From Pseudomonadota bacterium (GTDB lineage Bacteria; Pseudomonadota; Gammaproteobacteria; Pseudomonadales; Moraxellaceae), in assembly GCA_021804485.1 (NCBI GenBank), contig JAJZHM010000004.1, positions 1 through 44,867 of the forward strand: a stretch of 44,867 nucleotides of DNA, written 5' to 3'. Within the stretch, counting starts at the first letter, position 1, and each line of letters starts with the position of its first letter. Both the position numbers and the translations under genes were made by a program. This document shows, piece after piece, positions 1 to 8,187 of this stretch. A model generated the notes under the pieces. That model was given only the letters and a program-made list of their open reading frames with translations, did no database searches and was not told the origin of the DNA.

Positions 1-253
1 AAAAACTAAGCAATGACTCACGGGAAAACATGGCAATGGAATCGACTTTAAGCCAGACCCACAGCAGTAACAGATAAACAACATCGACGGCTGAAGTCCC
101 GGAACGCTTTTTAAATCCTAACCGATTGAGCAAACGTGGAAACCCAAGACGATTCCACATGCAACTGAACAGATTATCGATTTGAATAGGGTGATCCTTC
201 AGAAACTCTTGGGTCAAATCTGGTAATACAGAGGACTGTGTGGCAAGATTCAT
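1..253 (-). mobile_element. IS4-like transposase, N-terminal part, cut by the window edge
   Basis: Minus-strand reading from the ATG at 251-253 stays open to the window start (84 codons). The product begins MNLATQSSVLPDLTQEF and continues with segments FPRLLNRLGFKKRSG, TSAVDVVYLLLLWVWLKVD and FSRESLL, which I recognise as the N-terminal region of an IS4-group DDE transposase. The catalytic DDE core would lie outside the window, so completeness cannot be judged. A TATAAT-like -10 for this strand is at 298-303. No terminal inverted repeat can be assigned because the other end is missing. Family assignment is from memory of related proteins. Confidence 0.65.
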
Positions 254-422
254 AAAGTGGCCTATAGGTGGTCTAGTTTTTTGTTTAGATCACAAAAATT
301 ATATCACTTATAGGCTGCTTTTTGTATTAAAATCATTGTGTTATATGAAATTTTTTCTTAAAAATGAACTCCAAACTTGAGTTTAAATAGTCGGTCCTGA
401 AAAATTTAAATGACGTCACTTC

Positions 423-444
423 AATATACCCCATGGGGTATATT
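423..444. promoter_or_regulatory. Perfect 22-base palindrome, possible operator
   Basis: The sequence aatatacccc/atggggtatatt-type dyad is a perfect palindrome of 22 bases centred between 433 and 434. The core ATACCCC...GGGGTAT resembles operators of CsoR/CstR-type (DUF156) repressors, but no such regulator is in the window. It could instead be a motif of the neighbouring insertion element end. The symmetry is seen directly; the operator role is inference. Confidence 0.4.
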
Positions 445-462
445 CGTTCTAGCATTGACGCC

Positions 463-481
463 ACCCAAGTAACCCTTGGGT
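463..481. repeat. Short inverted repeat
   Basis: Arms acccaag and cttgggt (7 bases, perfect) flank a 5-base spacer, 19 bases after the 22-base palindrome. It could be part of a composite operator or a remnant of an element end. Confidence 0.35.
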
Positions 482-1040
482 ATTTTCGTACAGATAGGTG
501 TGAATGTGCACCTACGGTCAGCTATAGAATCCAGGCACAAAAAAACCTGATCATCCGTAGCAAGAACCATAGGTTGTAGCCTGCTTGCACATGAGCAGAA
601 GCAGCTAAGTTGATGGTCCTGTTTTCAGGATATTTGATGGTCGACAGGGGTGCCCTGATTTTTAAAAAGGGGACTGCTGCAGGGATATATTCAGCTGACA
701 TGGGTCTGGATTTAGAAGGGTGGCTCACGTTTGCTGGATTTTTTCGCAGTTGTGCAGAATGTTTTCCAGAAGTTCGTGGAATTCGGTGATGGCATGGCCG
801 CTCATGTTGGAAAGCCGTATGATGATGGCTTATGTCTGATCCATAGACTCCAATCTTTTCAGGGACGAGACGACTGCATGGATTCAGGAGGTAGAGAGCG
901 TTGTCTGGAACAAGCGCCGAGAATGTTGGTGGGCCATTCTGGAAGCTACCAATCGATTTTGATCGACATATTCGGCTGATTCTGGCTGTCTACCTTTAAG
1001 CTTGTAGGCAAGCCGGTTCAGTGGATTATGAGTTTTCTGT

Positions 1041-1475
1041 TCAGGGGTGTTGTTCTTTGCGTCGTTTCAGGGGGACATGAAGCATGAACACCAAGCCTAA
1101 GAAACATCCTGCCCAGAAATGAATTGTTGAACTCAGGGAGCGGAATTGCTCATTTGCAAGATAATAAAGGGCCCAGCCTGTCAGGATCAGGGTCATAAAG
1201 ATGATCAGCATGATGAGTCCGGAGGTGCGGTTGTGTCGCCATGCCAATCTGGGGAGGATGTGTATGATCAGCATACATCCCGCCAGAATCAGGAATATCT
1301 GTGCAGCAGCTCCATGCAGGGCTAGGGCGTAAGATAAGCTCGGATTGGGCTGATCACCATAGGGTGTATGCTGAACCCAGAGGCTCTGGTCAAGCTTGAT
1401 GATAAGGCCACTCAGCCCAAGGAGCAGGATGGAATGATATAGGCTGATTCGAAGCAAGCGAGGTAATGCTCTCAT
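1041..1475 (-). CDS. Four-helix membrane protein, probable b-type cytochrome-like electron carrier
   Basis: A 144-residue protein with four predicted membrane helices at about residues 12-26, 48-73, 86-106 and 115-135. Histidines lie in or at the ends of helices (H14, H54, H72, H119, H133), the pattern expected for bis-histidine heme b binding in cytochrome b561 or DUF4405-type proteins. The ATG has a strong GGAGG site about 8 bases upstream and overlaps the stop of the apbE-like gene by four bases, so the two are translationally coupled. The inferred role is to pass electrons through the inner membrane to the flavinylated periplasmic partner encoded upstream. Heme binding is inferred from histidine placement only; a plain membrane anchor is the alternative. 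Confidence 0.6.
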   Translation of the reverse strand: MRALPRLLRISLYHSILLLGLSGLIIKLDQSLWVQHTPYGDQPNPSLSYALALHGAAAQIFLILAGCMLIIHILPRLAWRHNRTSGLIMLIIFMTLILTGWALYYLANEQFRSLSSTIHFWAGCFLGLVFMLHVPLKRRKEQHP

Positions 1476-2353
1476 TTTCTTATTCCTCCGAAGCAGGGAC
1501 TGCCGATCCAGGAAGGGGCTGATTCAGCATCCTTGATCCAGGCTGTGGCCCCTTGTTCCCTGAGCCATGCATCGGCTTTACATCCTCTGATGGCAATGAC
1601 CTTGGTTAGTGCATCGGCATCCATGGCGCAGGCGTGGATGACGGATACTGCGCGCTTGGGGTTGGTGCATTGGCCGCTCTCTGGATGAAACAAGGGATGG
1701 ATTCCCATGCGATTGCATTGAAAATAGCTTGCTGAGCTGGCTATGGCACAACCGGACAATGAGGCGATGGGAATGAGATGCTCAGGATGCACCGGGTGGC
1801 GTACCAGTACGGCAACAGGCGCTCGTCCGATGCGCAGATCACCTCCCGCGTTGATAAGGTAATCACTGATTTCCTGCTGTTCAAGCAGTTTGACGGCTGC
1901 ATCCACAGCAAATCCCTTGGCAATTCCACCTGTATCAAGGCGAATGTTTGCTCGTCGGCGAATTCCCCGTGTCGGCTCACAATCCAGCCACTGATATCCC
2001 CGAATGGTTGTCGGATCGGGATGGTGATCTGGAACCAGTCCATGCTGCTGCAGCAGAGGTAGAATGGTCATGTCAAAATCGCCTTGGGACTTTTGTGACC
2101 AGAACAGACCTCTGAGTACCACGGTCATCAGATCGTCACTGACCGGATGGAACTGATGGAGGGGTGCGGCATTCAACCGGCTTAATTCGCTGTTCGGGTC
2201 GTGAATACTCATGCTGCGCTGGATCTCAGCAATCCGCTCCATGGCCTGATGCAGCACCTGTCGATGTCGGTCGTCATCAGAGCCAAGCTGAATTTCAACA
2301 AAGGTACCGAGCAGCGGTCTGAGACGACGCAGTTTAGGGTCGAAGGAGTTCAT
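1472..2353 (-). CDS. apbE: ApbE-family FAD:protein FMN transferase
   Basis: 293 residues. ApbE enzymes cleave FAD and attach FMN through a phosphodiester bond to Ser/Thr of target proteins, needing Mg2+. Family motifs are visible in order: RPLLGTFVEI (12-21), DTGGIAKGFAVD (140-151), INAGGDLR (167-174) and AMDADALTK (243-251), the last containing metal-binding acidic residues. The likely target is the FMN-binding protein encoded immediately upstream, whose end overlaps this start by 20 bases. No clear signal peptide or lipobox is visible, although many ApbE proteins are exported lipoproteins, so flavinylation may happen in the cytoplasm before export or the N-terminus may differ. There is no strong Shine-Dalgarno sequence, which fits translational coupling. 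Confidence 0.85.
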   Translation of the reverse strand: MNSFDPKLRRLRPLLGTFVEIQLGSDDDRHRQVLHQAMERIAEIQRSMSIHDPNSELSRLNAAPLHQFHPVSDDLMTVVLRGLFWSQKSQGDFDMTILPLLQQHGLVPDHHPDPTTIRGYQWLDCEPTRGIRRRANIRLDTGGIAKGFAVDAAVKLLEQQEISDYLINAGGDLRIGRAPVAVLVRHPVHPEHLIPIASLSGCAIASSASYFQCNRMGIHPLFHPESGQCTNPKRAVSVIHACAMDADALTKVIAIRGCKADAWLREQGATAWIKDAESAPSWIGSPCFGGIRK

Positions 2354-2861
2354 GGGTTACGAGCAGTCGTTCAATGCCTTCAGTTACATGCCGAGATGAT
2401 AAAGTGGCACCACTGATGATACTGATTTTTTGGCTGATGGATTCTGCATCCTGAACGGGATAACCGATGAACTGTTTTCGCCATCCTGGAGCCCGTATTT
2501 CAGAACCGTAGGCCTCCCGGTATTCGAGAATCTCCATTCCACAAACATGTCCGGCAGCATCGATGCCAAGGGCATAGCGGATCCAGTCATGTTTGCCAAT
2601 AACCGCATCAACGTACATCCGTTCGCCACCTGGACCTTGCCAATAGCGCAATAGGGGGTTGATGGGAACGGATGGTCCAATGCGGGACCGAATCATGGCA
2701 AGCTGTGATCCGCTCAGTGCCTGGATATGAGCGGTCATTAGTAGCCCTGGGAAAAACCCGGCTTGTGCAGTTCCCTCGGACATATAGACCACGGCATGAC
2801 TAAATGAGACACAGCTCGTGACCACTGTCAGGCCAAGGATGGCGCAGGAGTTGTGATTCAC
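2334..2861 (-). CDS. Exported FMN-binding-domain protein with flavinylation motif
   Basis: 175 residues with a probable signal peptide (about residues 1-23, ending FSHA). The C-terminal half resembles the FMN_bind domain found in NqrC and RnfG: VCGMEILEYREAYG followed by WRKQFIG and then IISGATLSS. SGAT at 150-153 is the ApbE flavinylation signature, with Thr153 the expected FMN attachment site. Its ATG overlaps the porin stop by four bases and its end overlaps the apbE start, so the target and its modifying enzyme are made together. The predicted role is a periplasmic one- or two-electron carrier or reductase. No NQR or RNF complex genes are nearby, so it is not part of those pumps here. Confidence 0.8.
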   Translation of the reverse strand: MNHNSCAILGLTVVTSCVSFSHAVVYMSEGTAQAGFFPGLLMTAHIQALSGSQLAMIRSRIGPSVPINPLLRYWQGPGGERMYVDAVIGKHDWIRYALGIDAAGHVCGMEILEYREAYGSEIRAPGWRKQFIGYPVQDAESISQKISIISGATLSSRHVTEGIERLLVTHELLRP

Positions 2862-4105
2862 AGTTCAACCCCCATGCCAAAATCAATCCGGTTGTAGTTG
2901 CTCTGTTGCTCAAAGTGCTGAGTGTCAATTTTAAATACCACTCTTTGAGTCAGATAATAATTAAACCCGAGGGTGTTAACCCGGTCAGCCCGCAGTGTGG
3001 TTGTGTTTGTGGGTAATGACCAAGTGACTCCTTCATATCGACTGGCCATGTTGAAGCGTTCGATACGAATAAATGGGTTGATCGACTGATTGCCTTGCAG
3101 AGGATGTACATAGACAGCTTGCAGATAACTACCCTCAAAAGCTGCGGGCATGGGCAACGAGGCGTCAGGATGCAGGGCGTTCACTTCAGCGGTATGATTG
3201 ATCTGTCCGTAGGCTGATACCATACTGAGCTCAAAGCAGGCAAAATCTGCGCGGGCGTGTACTTCGGACAGGGTTATGCGCTGGTTCGCCACAGGATCGG
3301 CTGAATTACTGGCAAGACCGGTAAATATTGTTCCCCCCAGATCAAGACCCGCAGTTCCCTGGTATTCAAGTGCCAACAGGGTGGCTGGGTGTTGGGCATG
3401 TGCCAGTTGCAGTTCCTGATGAGTTTGCTGAAGTGGTGCCGTGTTTGTGTTTTCCAAATCGAGGGCAGTGAGAATGGAGCTTGGGTTAGGTTGAAAATTC
3501 CAGACCGAAAGATCCTGGTCTGTTGTAAGTCCAACGGTTATGGCCCACCCTGTGTCATTTGTTGCTTGCAGACTGAGCCCTCCTTCACGCCAGGTTGAGG
3601 GGATAATCAGGGTTTCTACAAAGTTGCGCTGAACGCCATAATAATGTGTTGGTTCGTGGTGCTCATTCAGGAATCCGGCAGGAATAAGAAATAACCCAGT
3701 GCGAATCCGGTAATGACGGTTGAAGTCATGGTCAACGTAAAACTGTTCTACCTCAAACTCTCCCTGATCGACACTGGAAGCAACAGCGTGTTCAACCTCA
3801 AACTCCGAGTTGAAACGTGTGGTAGGATCGAAGTCCTCACCAAGTCCGAATACGGCACGCGCCAGATCAGCTTGGGTATTGCGGCCATTACTGAGCGGGT
3901 GCGTAACCCCCATTTCCCCATAGCCCCACAGATGAATCCGCTCACTACCCGAAGCCGGGGTTTGTGATGCAGTAGCAAGGGCCTGAACCTCATTCTGCAG
4001 CGCGTTAATCTGTTCTTGGAGTTGCCCCACGCTGGGTTGATGCAGGTCATCTGCATAAAGGAAGGTGCAGATGGGTAGGGCGGTCAAGATCAGTAAACGT
4101 TTCAT
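2858..4105 (-). CDS. Porin-like outer-membrane beta-barrel protein
   Basis: 415 residues from the preferred ATG at 4103-4105, which gives a clean signal peptide MKRLLILTALPICTFLYA. An upstream in-frame ATG at 4150 would sit inside the Fur-like site and is unlikely. After the signal comes a short heptad-like segment (about 22-45, VGQLQEQINALQNEVQAL), typical of porins with an N-terminal coiled coil. The remainder shows alternating beta-strand character and ends in a hydrophobic residue (GMGVEL). Segments GYGEMGVTHP, FNSEFEVEHA and LFLIPAGFLNEHHEPTHYYGVQRN resemble general or phosphate-selective-type porins. It is first in the four-gene operon, so it may admit an iron chelate or another substrate for the flavin system; the substrate is unknown. 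Confidence 0.7.
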   Translation of the reverse strand: MKRLLILTALPICTFLYADDLHQPSVGQLQEQINALQNEVQALATASQTPASGSERIHLWGYGEMGVTHPLSNGRNTQADLARAVFGLGEDFDPTTRFNSEFEVEHAVASSVDQGEFEVEQFYVDHDFNRHYRIRTGLFLIPAGFLNEHHEPTHYYGVQRNFVETLIIPSTWREGGLSLQATNDTGWAITVGLTTDQDLSVWNFQPNPSSILTALDLENTNTAPLQQTHQELQLAHAQHPATLLALEYQGTAGLDLGGTIFTGLASNSADPVANQRITLSEVHARADFACFELSMVSAYGQINHTAEVNALHPDASLPMPAAFEGSYLQAVYVHPLQGNQSINPFIRIERFNMASRYEGVTWSLPTNTTTLRADRVNTLGFNYYLTQRVVFKIDTQHFEQQSNYNRIDFGMGVEL

Positions 4106-4132
4106 AAATGTCTCTGATTTAATGATAACGCT

Positions 4133-4151
4133 AATGATACCAATTCTCATT
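4133..4151 (-). promoter_or_regulatory. Fur-box-like operator upstream of the porin/FMN operon
   Basis: The 19 bases aatgataccaattctcatt match a Fur box: the 15-base core TGATACCAATTCTCA agrees with TGATAATNATTATCA at 11 of 14 fixed positions. A further aatgat hexamer lies 12 bases away at 4121, giving an extended array. The site ends 28 bases upstream of the preferred ATG, where a promoter should lie. Iron-dependent repression is inferred. Confidence 0.6.
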
Positions 4152-4443
4152 CTCGTTTTGCAAGTACACGAAAAATTGATTGTTGGCTATCGGGCGCTGT
4201 TGCCTGCTCAGAAGCTTGGCATTAACCTGTTGGCAGGTCTCGGGATTGCACGCTTGAACGATTTTAAGGTTTCGTAAGGTCGGTTGCTGTTCACCAAGCA
4301 ATCTTCAGAAGATCAGCATAAGGTCATTGTTCAGGATGTGGTATGCCGACCAGAGACCTTTGCTTCAGACTATGACCCGAATTTCGGGTGTCATTGGAGT
4401 ACACAGCACTTTTGTGCTGCGTTCCACTTGGAACAGGATGTTG
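4152..4443. other. Intergenic region between the iron-regulated operon and putA
   Basis: No gene is seen. It contains an inverted repeat cagcac/gtgctg at 4404-4419 (loop tttt), just beyond the putA stop on the minus strand, and a second dyad acccgaa/ttcgggt at 4375-4389. Neither is followed by a clear U tract, so they are weak terminator candidates for putA. Confidence 0.4.
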
Positions 4444-7400
4444 TTATCCATTTCCTGAAACTGAGGTTGTGCTGGCAAGATCCGGGTTGATGCCAAGCGC
4501 TGTAATGTTTTCTGCAAAAACCTGTTCCTGGGCAAAGCGGTAAAGATAATTTGGACCACCAGCCTTGAATCCTGTGCCGGACAGGCCTTGACCACCAAAA
4601 GGTTGGCAGGCTACCTGGGCGCCAATCTGGTTGCGATTGACATAGACATTGCCAATACCCAGGGTCCGGGCTCGTTCCATCCAGACCTCCGGCATACGGC
4701 TGTGTAATCCCAGTGTCAAACCGTAGCCACATGAGCGGATCCAGTGGATCACCCGATCTTCTTCACCCCGCCGAAACACGGCAATGTGCAGGATGGGACC
4801 AAAGATTTCCTGATCTGGCAAATCCTCCCAGCGGCACAGGAAGGCTGTTGGTGCTACGAAACATCCATCCTGGGGACATTCCGCTCGAGCAAGGCACTCG
4901 GCACGGCTTTCCAGGTCCTGCAAGTACGTCAGCAGCAGGCTTTGAGCACTGAGATCGATGACTGGACCAATATCGGTCGCAGGTTGCATGGGATTGCCAA
5001 GAATAAGTTCATGCATGGCTTGGGGAAGATTTTGGCGCAGGCCTGGCAGCAACGAATCCTGAATAAAAAGCACCCGGCAGGAAGAGCAGCGTTGTCCGGC
5101 ACTGTTGAACGCCGAGACCACCACATCCCTGACCAGTTGCTGGATCAGGGTGGTGCTGTCCGCGATCATGGCATTCAGTCCTCCAGTTTCTGCAATCAGG
5201 GGGATAATGCCTTCATGCTTGCTGGCCAGTTGAATCTGAATCTGTCGCGCGGTCGCAGTGGAGCCGGTTAGGGCGACACCGGCAAGATGAGGGGCTTCCA
5301 GAAGAGTGGTGCCAATTTCTGAAGAGGAGCCGACGACGAGATGCAGCACCGATACCGGGACGCCAGAACCATGCAGGTCTCGGACCGCACGAGCGGCCAG
5401 CATGGGGGTTTGTAGGGCTGGTTTGGCAACAACGCAATTACCGCTGACCAATGCTGCACCAATCTGGCCCAAAAAAATGGCGAGTGGAAAGTTCCATGGA
5501 CTAATGCAGAGAAACACACCTCGGCCTTGCCAGTATAGGGTGTTGCGTTCACCGGTCACAGCAGGTAAAGGCGTCGGTGTCAGGCGTTGCAGGGCAAGAT
5601 TGGCGTAATAGCGGAGCAGTTCAATAGCCTCACGCAACTCAGCTTCGGCATCGGCAATGATCTTGCCACCCTCATGAACCAGCAGGCTGAGATAATCGGT
5701 TGCATGGAACTCAAGCTTGTCTGCCATACGCAACAGACAATCAGCACGCTGTTCGAGGGGGCGGTCCCGCCAGTCAGGTATGGCTTGGGCAGCAAGTGCC
5801 ATGGCTTTGCTGGCGGTGGCAGCGTCTGCCAGATGCAGATGGCACATGAATCGTCCATCAGCACGGGAATGGTGCGGGTGTATGCTGCCCTCAACTGGCT
5901 CGCCATGAATCATGCTGCAGCAGGGAGAAGGTTCGGCAATGTTGTTTAGGGCGGCTTCCAGCCGCAGGAGCCAGCCATGATCCGCCATGCTGTGACCATG
6001 GGCGCGCTGCCAGGGAAGATCTGTCAGGCAACGGGGGTTACAGTCCTGGTCTCGCAGATGTGCCAGTTCGTTATCGAGATGCTGAAAAGGTTCCGCGAGT
6101 GCCTGACTGCGTTCCTGATCGTGCACCAGCGCAACAAAGGATTGGTTGCTGGCATTTTCCATCAGGCGACGTACCAGATAGGGCAACAGTGTTTCGTACG
6201 TTCCAACGGGTGCATAGGTCCGGCAGGGTATGCCCGTTTCAGCGGCATGAAGCCGGTGCAAAGCATCACCCATGCCGTGCAGTTTCTGGACTTCGTAGGG
6301 TCGTCCATCGGCAATTTCGTGTATCCAGGCAAGACTATGGGCGTTGTGGGTGGCAAACTGTGGACGCAAGAAACGTGAATCCAAAAGGCGCTGAGCACAG
6401 GCAATATAGGACAGATCTGTATGTGACTTTCGAATGTGTACTGGGTAGTTGGCAAGCCCGAGTTGTTGGGATCGCTTGATTTCCTGATCCCAATAGGCAC
6501 CTTTGACCAGCCGGACCGGAATGGTCAAACCTGTTTGACGAGCCAGTACTTCCAGTTCCGCCAAGGTGTCGGTAGTCGTATGCAGGTAGGCTTGCACAGC
6601 GATACCTAGGCCATCCCAGCTGGCCAGATCGGCGTGTCGGCGCACCGAACGCAGGACAGAAAGACCCAAACTCTGGGTTTCACTGTCTTCCGCATCCAAA
6701 GTCAGGGCAATATTATGTTGCGCCGCGGTACGGGCCAGCCAGAGTACCCGTTCAATGAGTTCCGGTAGGCAGACCTCATCCTTGCCAGCGGCAAAGTGCG
6801 GATGCAGGGCAGACAGCTTGATGGACACACTGTCATGAACGCTGCGTGGTTTGTTGGCCAGGGCCAGAATGGCCTCACCATAGTGATTCAGGTAGTGATC
6901 TACGTCTTCAGCACCCAAGGCCGATTCGCCGAGCATGTCAAAGGTATAAAGCATGTCACGATCACGTTGCTGCAGGGCCTGATCCAGTGTGTCGGCAAAA
7001 ACAAACTGTTGGGCAGCCCGGTGAATGACCAGTCGAACTGTCCGCAGGAACAAGGGGTTGGTCCATGGCAAAAGCCAAGGGGCATTCTTCTCGCCCTGGC
7101 GAAAATAGATTTTCCCCCACTTAAGAGCAGCTTCCGCCATCCATTGTGACCAGGTGGCCGAATTGAAGAAGTCATCACTCCAGCGACCTTGGCGCAGCAT
7201 GGTTCGGGCAAAGTCGAGGGCCGTTTCTTCATCGGGAATGCGTAGGAAGCCTTCAGCCAGTGCCAGCAAGGATAAACCTTCACGAGAGTTCAACCCGAAC
7301 TGGGTGAGCATGCCGGTAAACAGGTTTGTGGAATTACCCTGAATGTGTTCAATCCAGGCCATGGCCTTATCGCGCACACGCTCAGCACGCACTTCGTCCA

Positions 7401-7467
7401 GTTGCACCAGTTTGGTCAGGTTCGTGATGCGCTGGACTGTCTCAGCGGTCGGATTGACAGATGTCAT
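4444..7467 (-). CDS. putA: Bifunctional proline dehydrogenase / P5C dehydrogenase
   Basis: 1007 residues, the usual length of a type A PutA without a DNA-binding domain or C-terminal extension. The FAD-dependent proline dehydrogenase barrel spans about 170-445, with SIKLSALHP (215-223), LDAEDSE (257-263), VKGAYWDQE (321-329) and YETLLPYLVRRLMENA (424-439). The aldehyde dehydrogenase half spans about 540-1000, with ISPWNFPLAI (655-664), AETGGLNA (759-766, general base Glu760) and SAGQRCSS with catalytic Cys793. It oxidises proline to glutamate, passing electrons to quinone and NAD+. The ATG has GGAGG about 11 bases upstream. Lacking the ribbon-helix-helix domain, it cannot repress its own gene as E. 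coli PutA does. It is 69 bases downstream of nth on the same strand. Confidence 0.97.
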   Translation of the reverse strand: MTSVNPTAETVQRITNLTKLVQLDEVRAERVRDKAMAWIEHIQGNSTNLFTGMLTQFGLNSREGLSLLALAEGFLRIPDEETALDFARTMLRQGRWSDDFFNSATWSQWMAEAALKWGKIYFRQGEKNAPWLLPWTNPLFLRTVRLVIHRAAQQFVFADTLDQALQQRDRDMLYTFDMLGESALGAEDVDHYLNHYGEAILALANKPRSVHDSVSIKLSALHPHFAAGKDEVCLPELIERVLWLARTAAQHNIALTLDAEDSETQSLGLSVLRSVRRHADLASWDGLGIAVQAYLHTTTDTLAELEVLARQTGLTIPVRLVKGAYWDQEIKRSQQLGLANYPVHIRKSHTDLSYIACAQRLLDSRFLRPQFATHNAHSLAWIHEIADGRPYEVQKLHGMGDALHRLHAAETGIPCRTYAPVGTYETLLPYLVRRLMENASNQSFVALVHDQERSQALAEPFQHLDNELAHLRDQDCNPRCLTDLPWQRAHGHSMADHGWLLRLEAALNNIAEPSPCCSMIHGEPVEGSIHPHHSRADGRFMCHLHLADAATASKAMALAAQAIPDWRDRPLEQRADCLLRMADKLEFHATDYLSLLVHEGGKIIADAEAELREAIELLRYYANLALQRLTPTPLPAVTGERNTLYWQGRGVFLCISPWNFPLAIFLGQIGAALVSGNCVVAKPALQTPMLAARAVRDLHGSGVPVSVLHLVVGSSSEIGTTLLEAPHLAGVALTGSTATARQIQIQLASKHEGIIPLIAETGGLNAMIADSTTLIQQLVRDVVVSAFNSAGQRCSSCRVLFIQDSLLPGLRQNLPQAMHELILGNPMQPATDIGPVIDLSAQSLLLTYLQDLESRAECLARAECPQDGCFVAPTAFLCRWEDLPDQEIFGPILHIAVFRRGEEDRVIHWIRSCGYGLTLGLHSRMPEVWMERARTLGIGNVYVNRNQIGAQVACQPFGGQGLSGTGFKAGGPNYLYRFAQEQVFAENITALGINPDLASTTSVSGNG

Positions 7468-7536
7468 CTGGAAAAGCCTCCATGATCCTGCTCGTGTCCC
7501 TAGTATATTGTATGTGATCTGGCGTCAACCAACCAT

Positions 7537-8187
7537 TTAAGCCTGGGACAAGGGTAGGGTTTTTTCCTGATGTGCCGCACACAGGTCCCGAATCATGCAG
7601 GTTGAACAGGATGGCTTGCGAGCCGTGCAGACATAGCGACCATGCAGGATTAGCCAGTGATGGGCATTCAGCAGCCATTGCGATGGAATTGCTTTCAGCA
7701 AGGCATCCTCAACTTGCCGTACATTATGCCCACGTCCAAGTCCTGTACGGTTGGCAACCCGAAAAATATGGGTATCAACCGCCATGGTGGGCATATGTAG
7801 TGCTGTGTTCAGCACCACATTGGCAGTTTTTCGACCAACTCCTGGCAGTGACTCCAAGTCTTCTCGCTGACTGGGAACTTCTCCACCAAATTCAGCTACC
7901 AATCGTGTGCAGGTGGCGGCAATATGTTTGGCTTTACTGTTAAAAAGCCCGATGCTACGAATATGTTGGCGAATGCCTTCTTCGCCAAGAGCCAGCATGC
8001 CGACAGGATCCGGAGCTGATGCAAACAGGGCAGGGGTGACCTGGTTGACGCGGGCATCCGTTGTTTGGGCTGAGAGCATGACGGCAATCAGCAGCTGAAA
8101 ATTATTGCCATAATGCAGTTCAGTGGTGGGATTAGGGTTGGCTGCGTGAAAACGCCGAAAACATTCGTTAATCACATCAGGATCCAT
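7537..8187 (-). CDS. nth: Endonuclease III
   Basis: 216 residues. A DNA glycosylase/AP lyase that removes oxidised pyrimidines in base-excision repair. The helix-hairpin-helix LPGVGRKTANVVLN carries catalytic Lys120, and VDTHIFRV carries Asp138, the same numbers as in the E. coli enzyme. The C-terminal [4Fe-4S] motif C-X6-C-X2-C-X5-C is complete at C187, C194, C197 and C203. Its start overlaps the end of the rsxB-like gene by 11 bases, so the iron-sulfur repair enzyme is coupled to an iron-sulfur ferredoxin gene. This pairing is recalled from other Gammaproteobacteria. Confidence 0.97.
   Translation of the reverse strand: MDPDVINECFRRFHAANPNPTTELHYGNNFQLLIAVMLSAQTTDARVNQVTPALFASAPDPVGMLALGEEGIRQHIRSIGLFNSKAKHIAATCTRLVAEFGGEVPSQREDLESLPGVGRKTANVVLNTALHMPTMAVDTHIFRVANRTGLGRGHNVRQVEDALLKAIPSQWLLNAHHWLILHGRYVCTARKPSCSTCMIRDLCAAHQEKTLPLSQA

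Larger units (their letters stand above)
254..1040. other. Gene-poor stretch next to the IS end
   Basis: About 790 bases hold no convincing protein gene. Short open frames exist on both strands but lack ribosome sites and recognisable motifs. On the minus strand, one frame from about 1040 down to 728 reads rather protein-like (for example SAEYVDQNRLVASRMAHQHS and ITEFHELLENILHNCEKIQQ) but is broken by two in-frame stops. It could be a decayed gene or chance. The first 150 bases are very AT-rich and probably contain the IS upstream region. Two inverted repeats are listed separately. Confidence 0.4.

Noticed and set aside
1041-2861. Part of a Na+-NQR or NosR-type system
   Set aside because: FMN-binding and ApbE genes occur there too, but none of the other subunits are nearby and the porin and Fur-like site point elsewhere.
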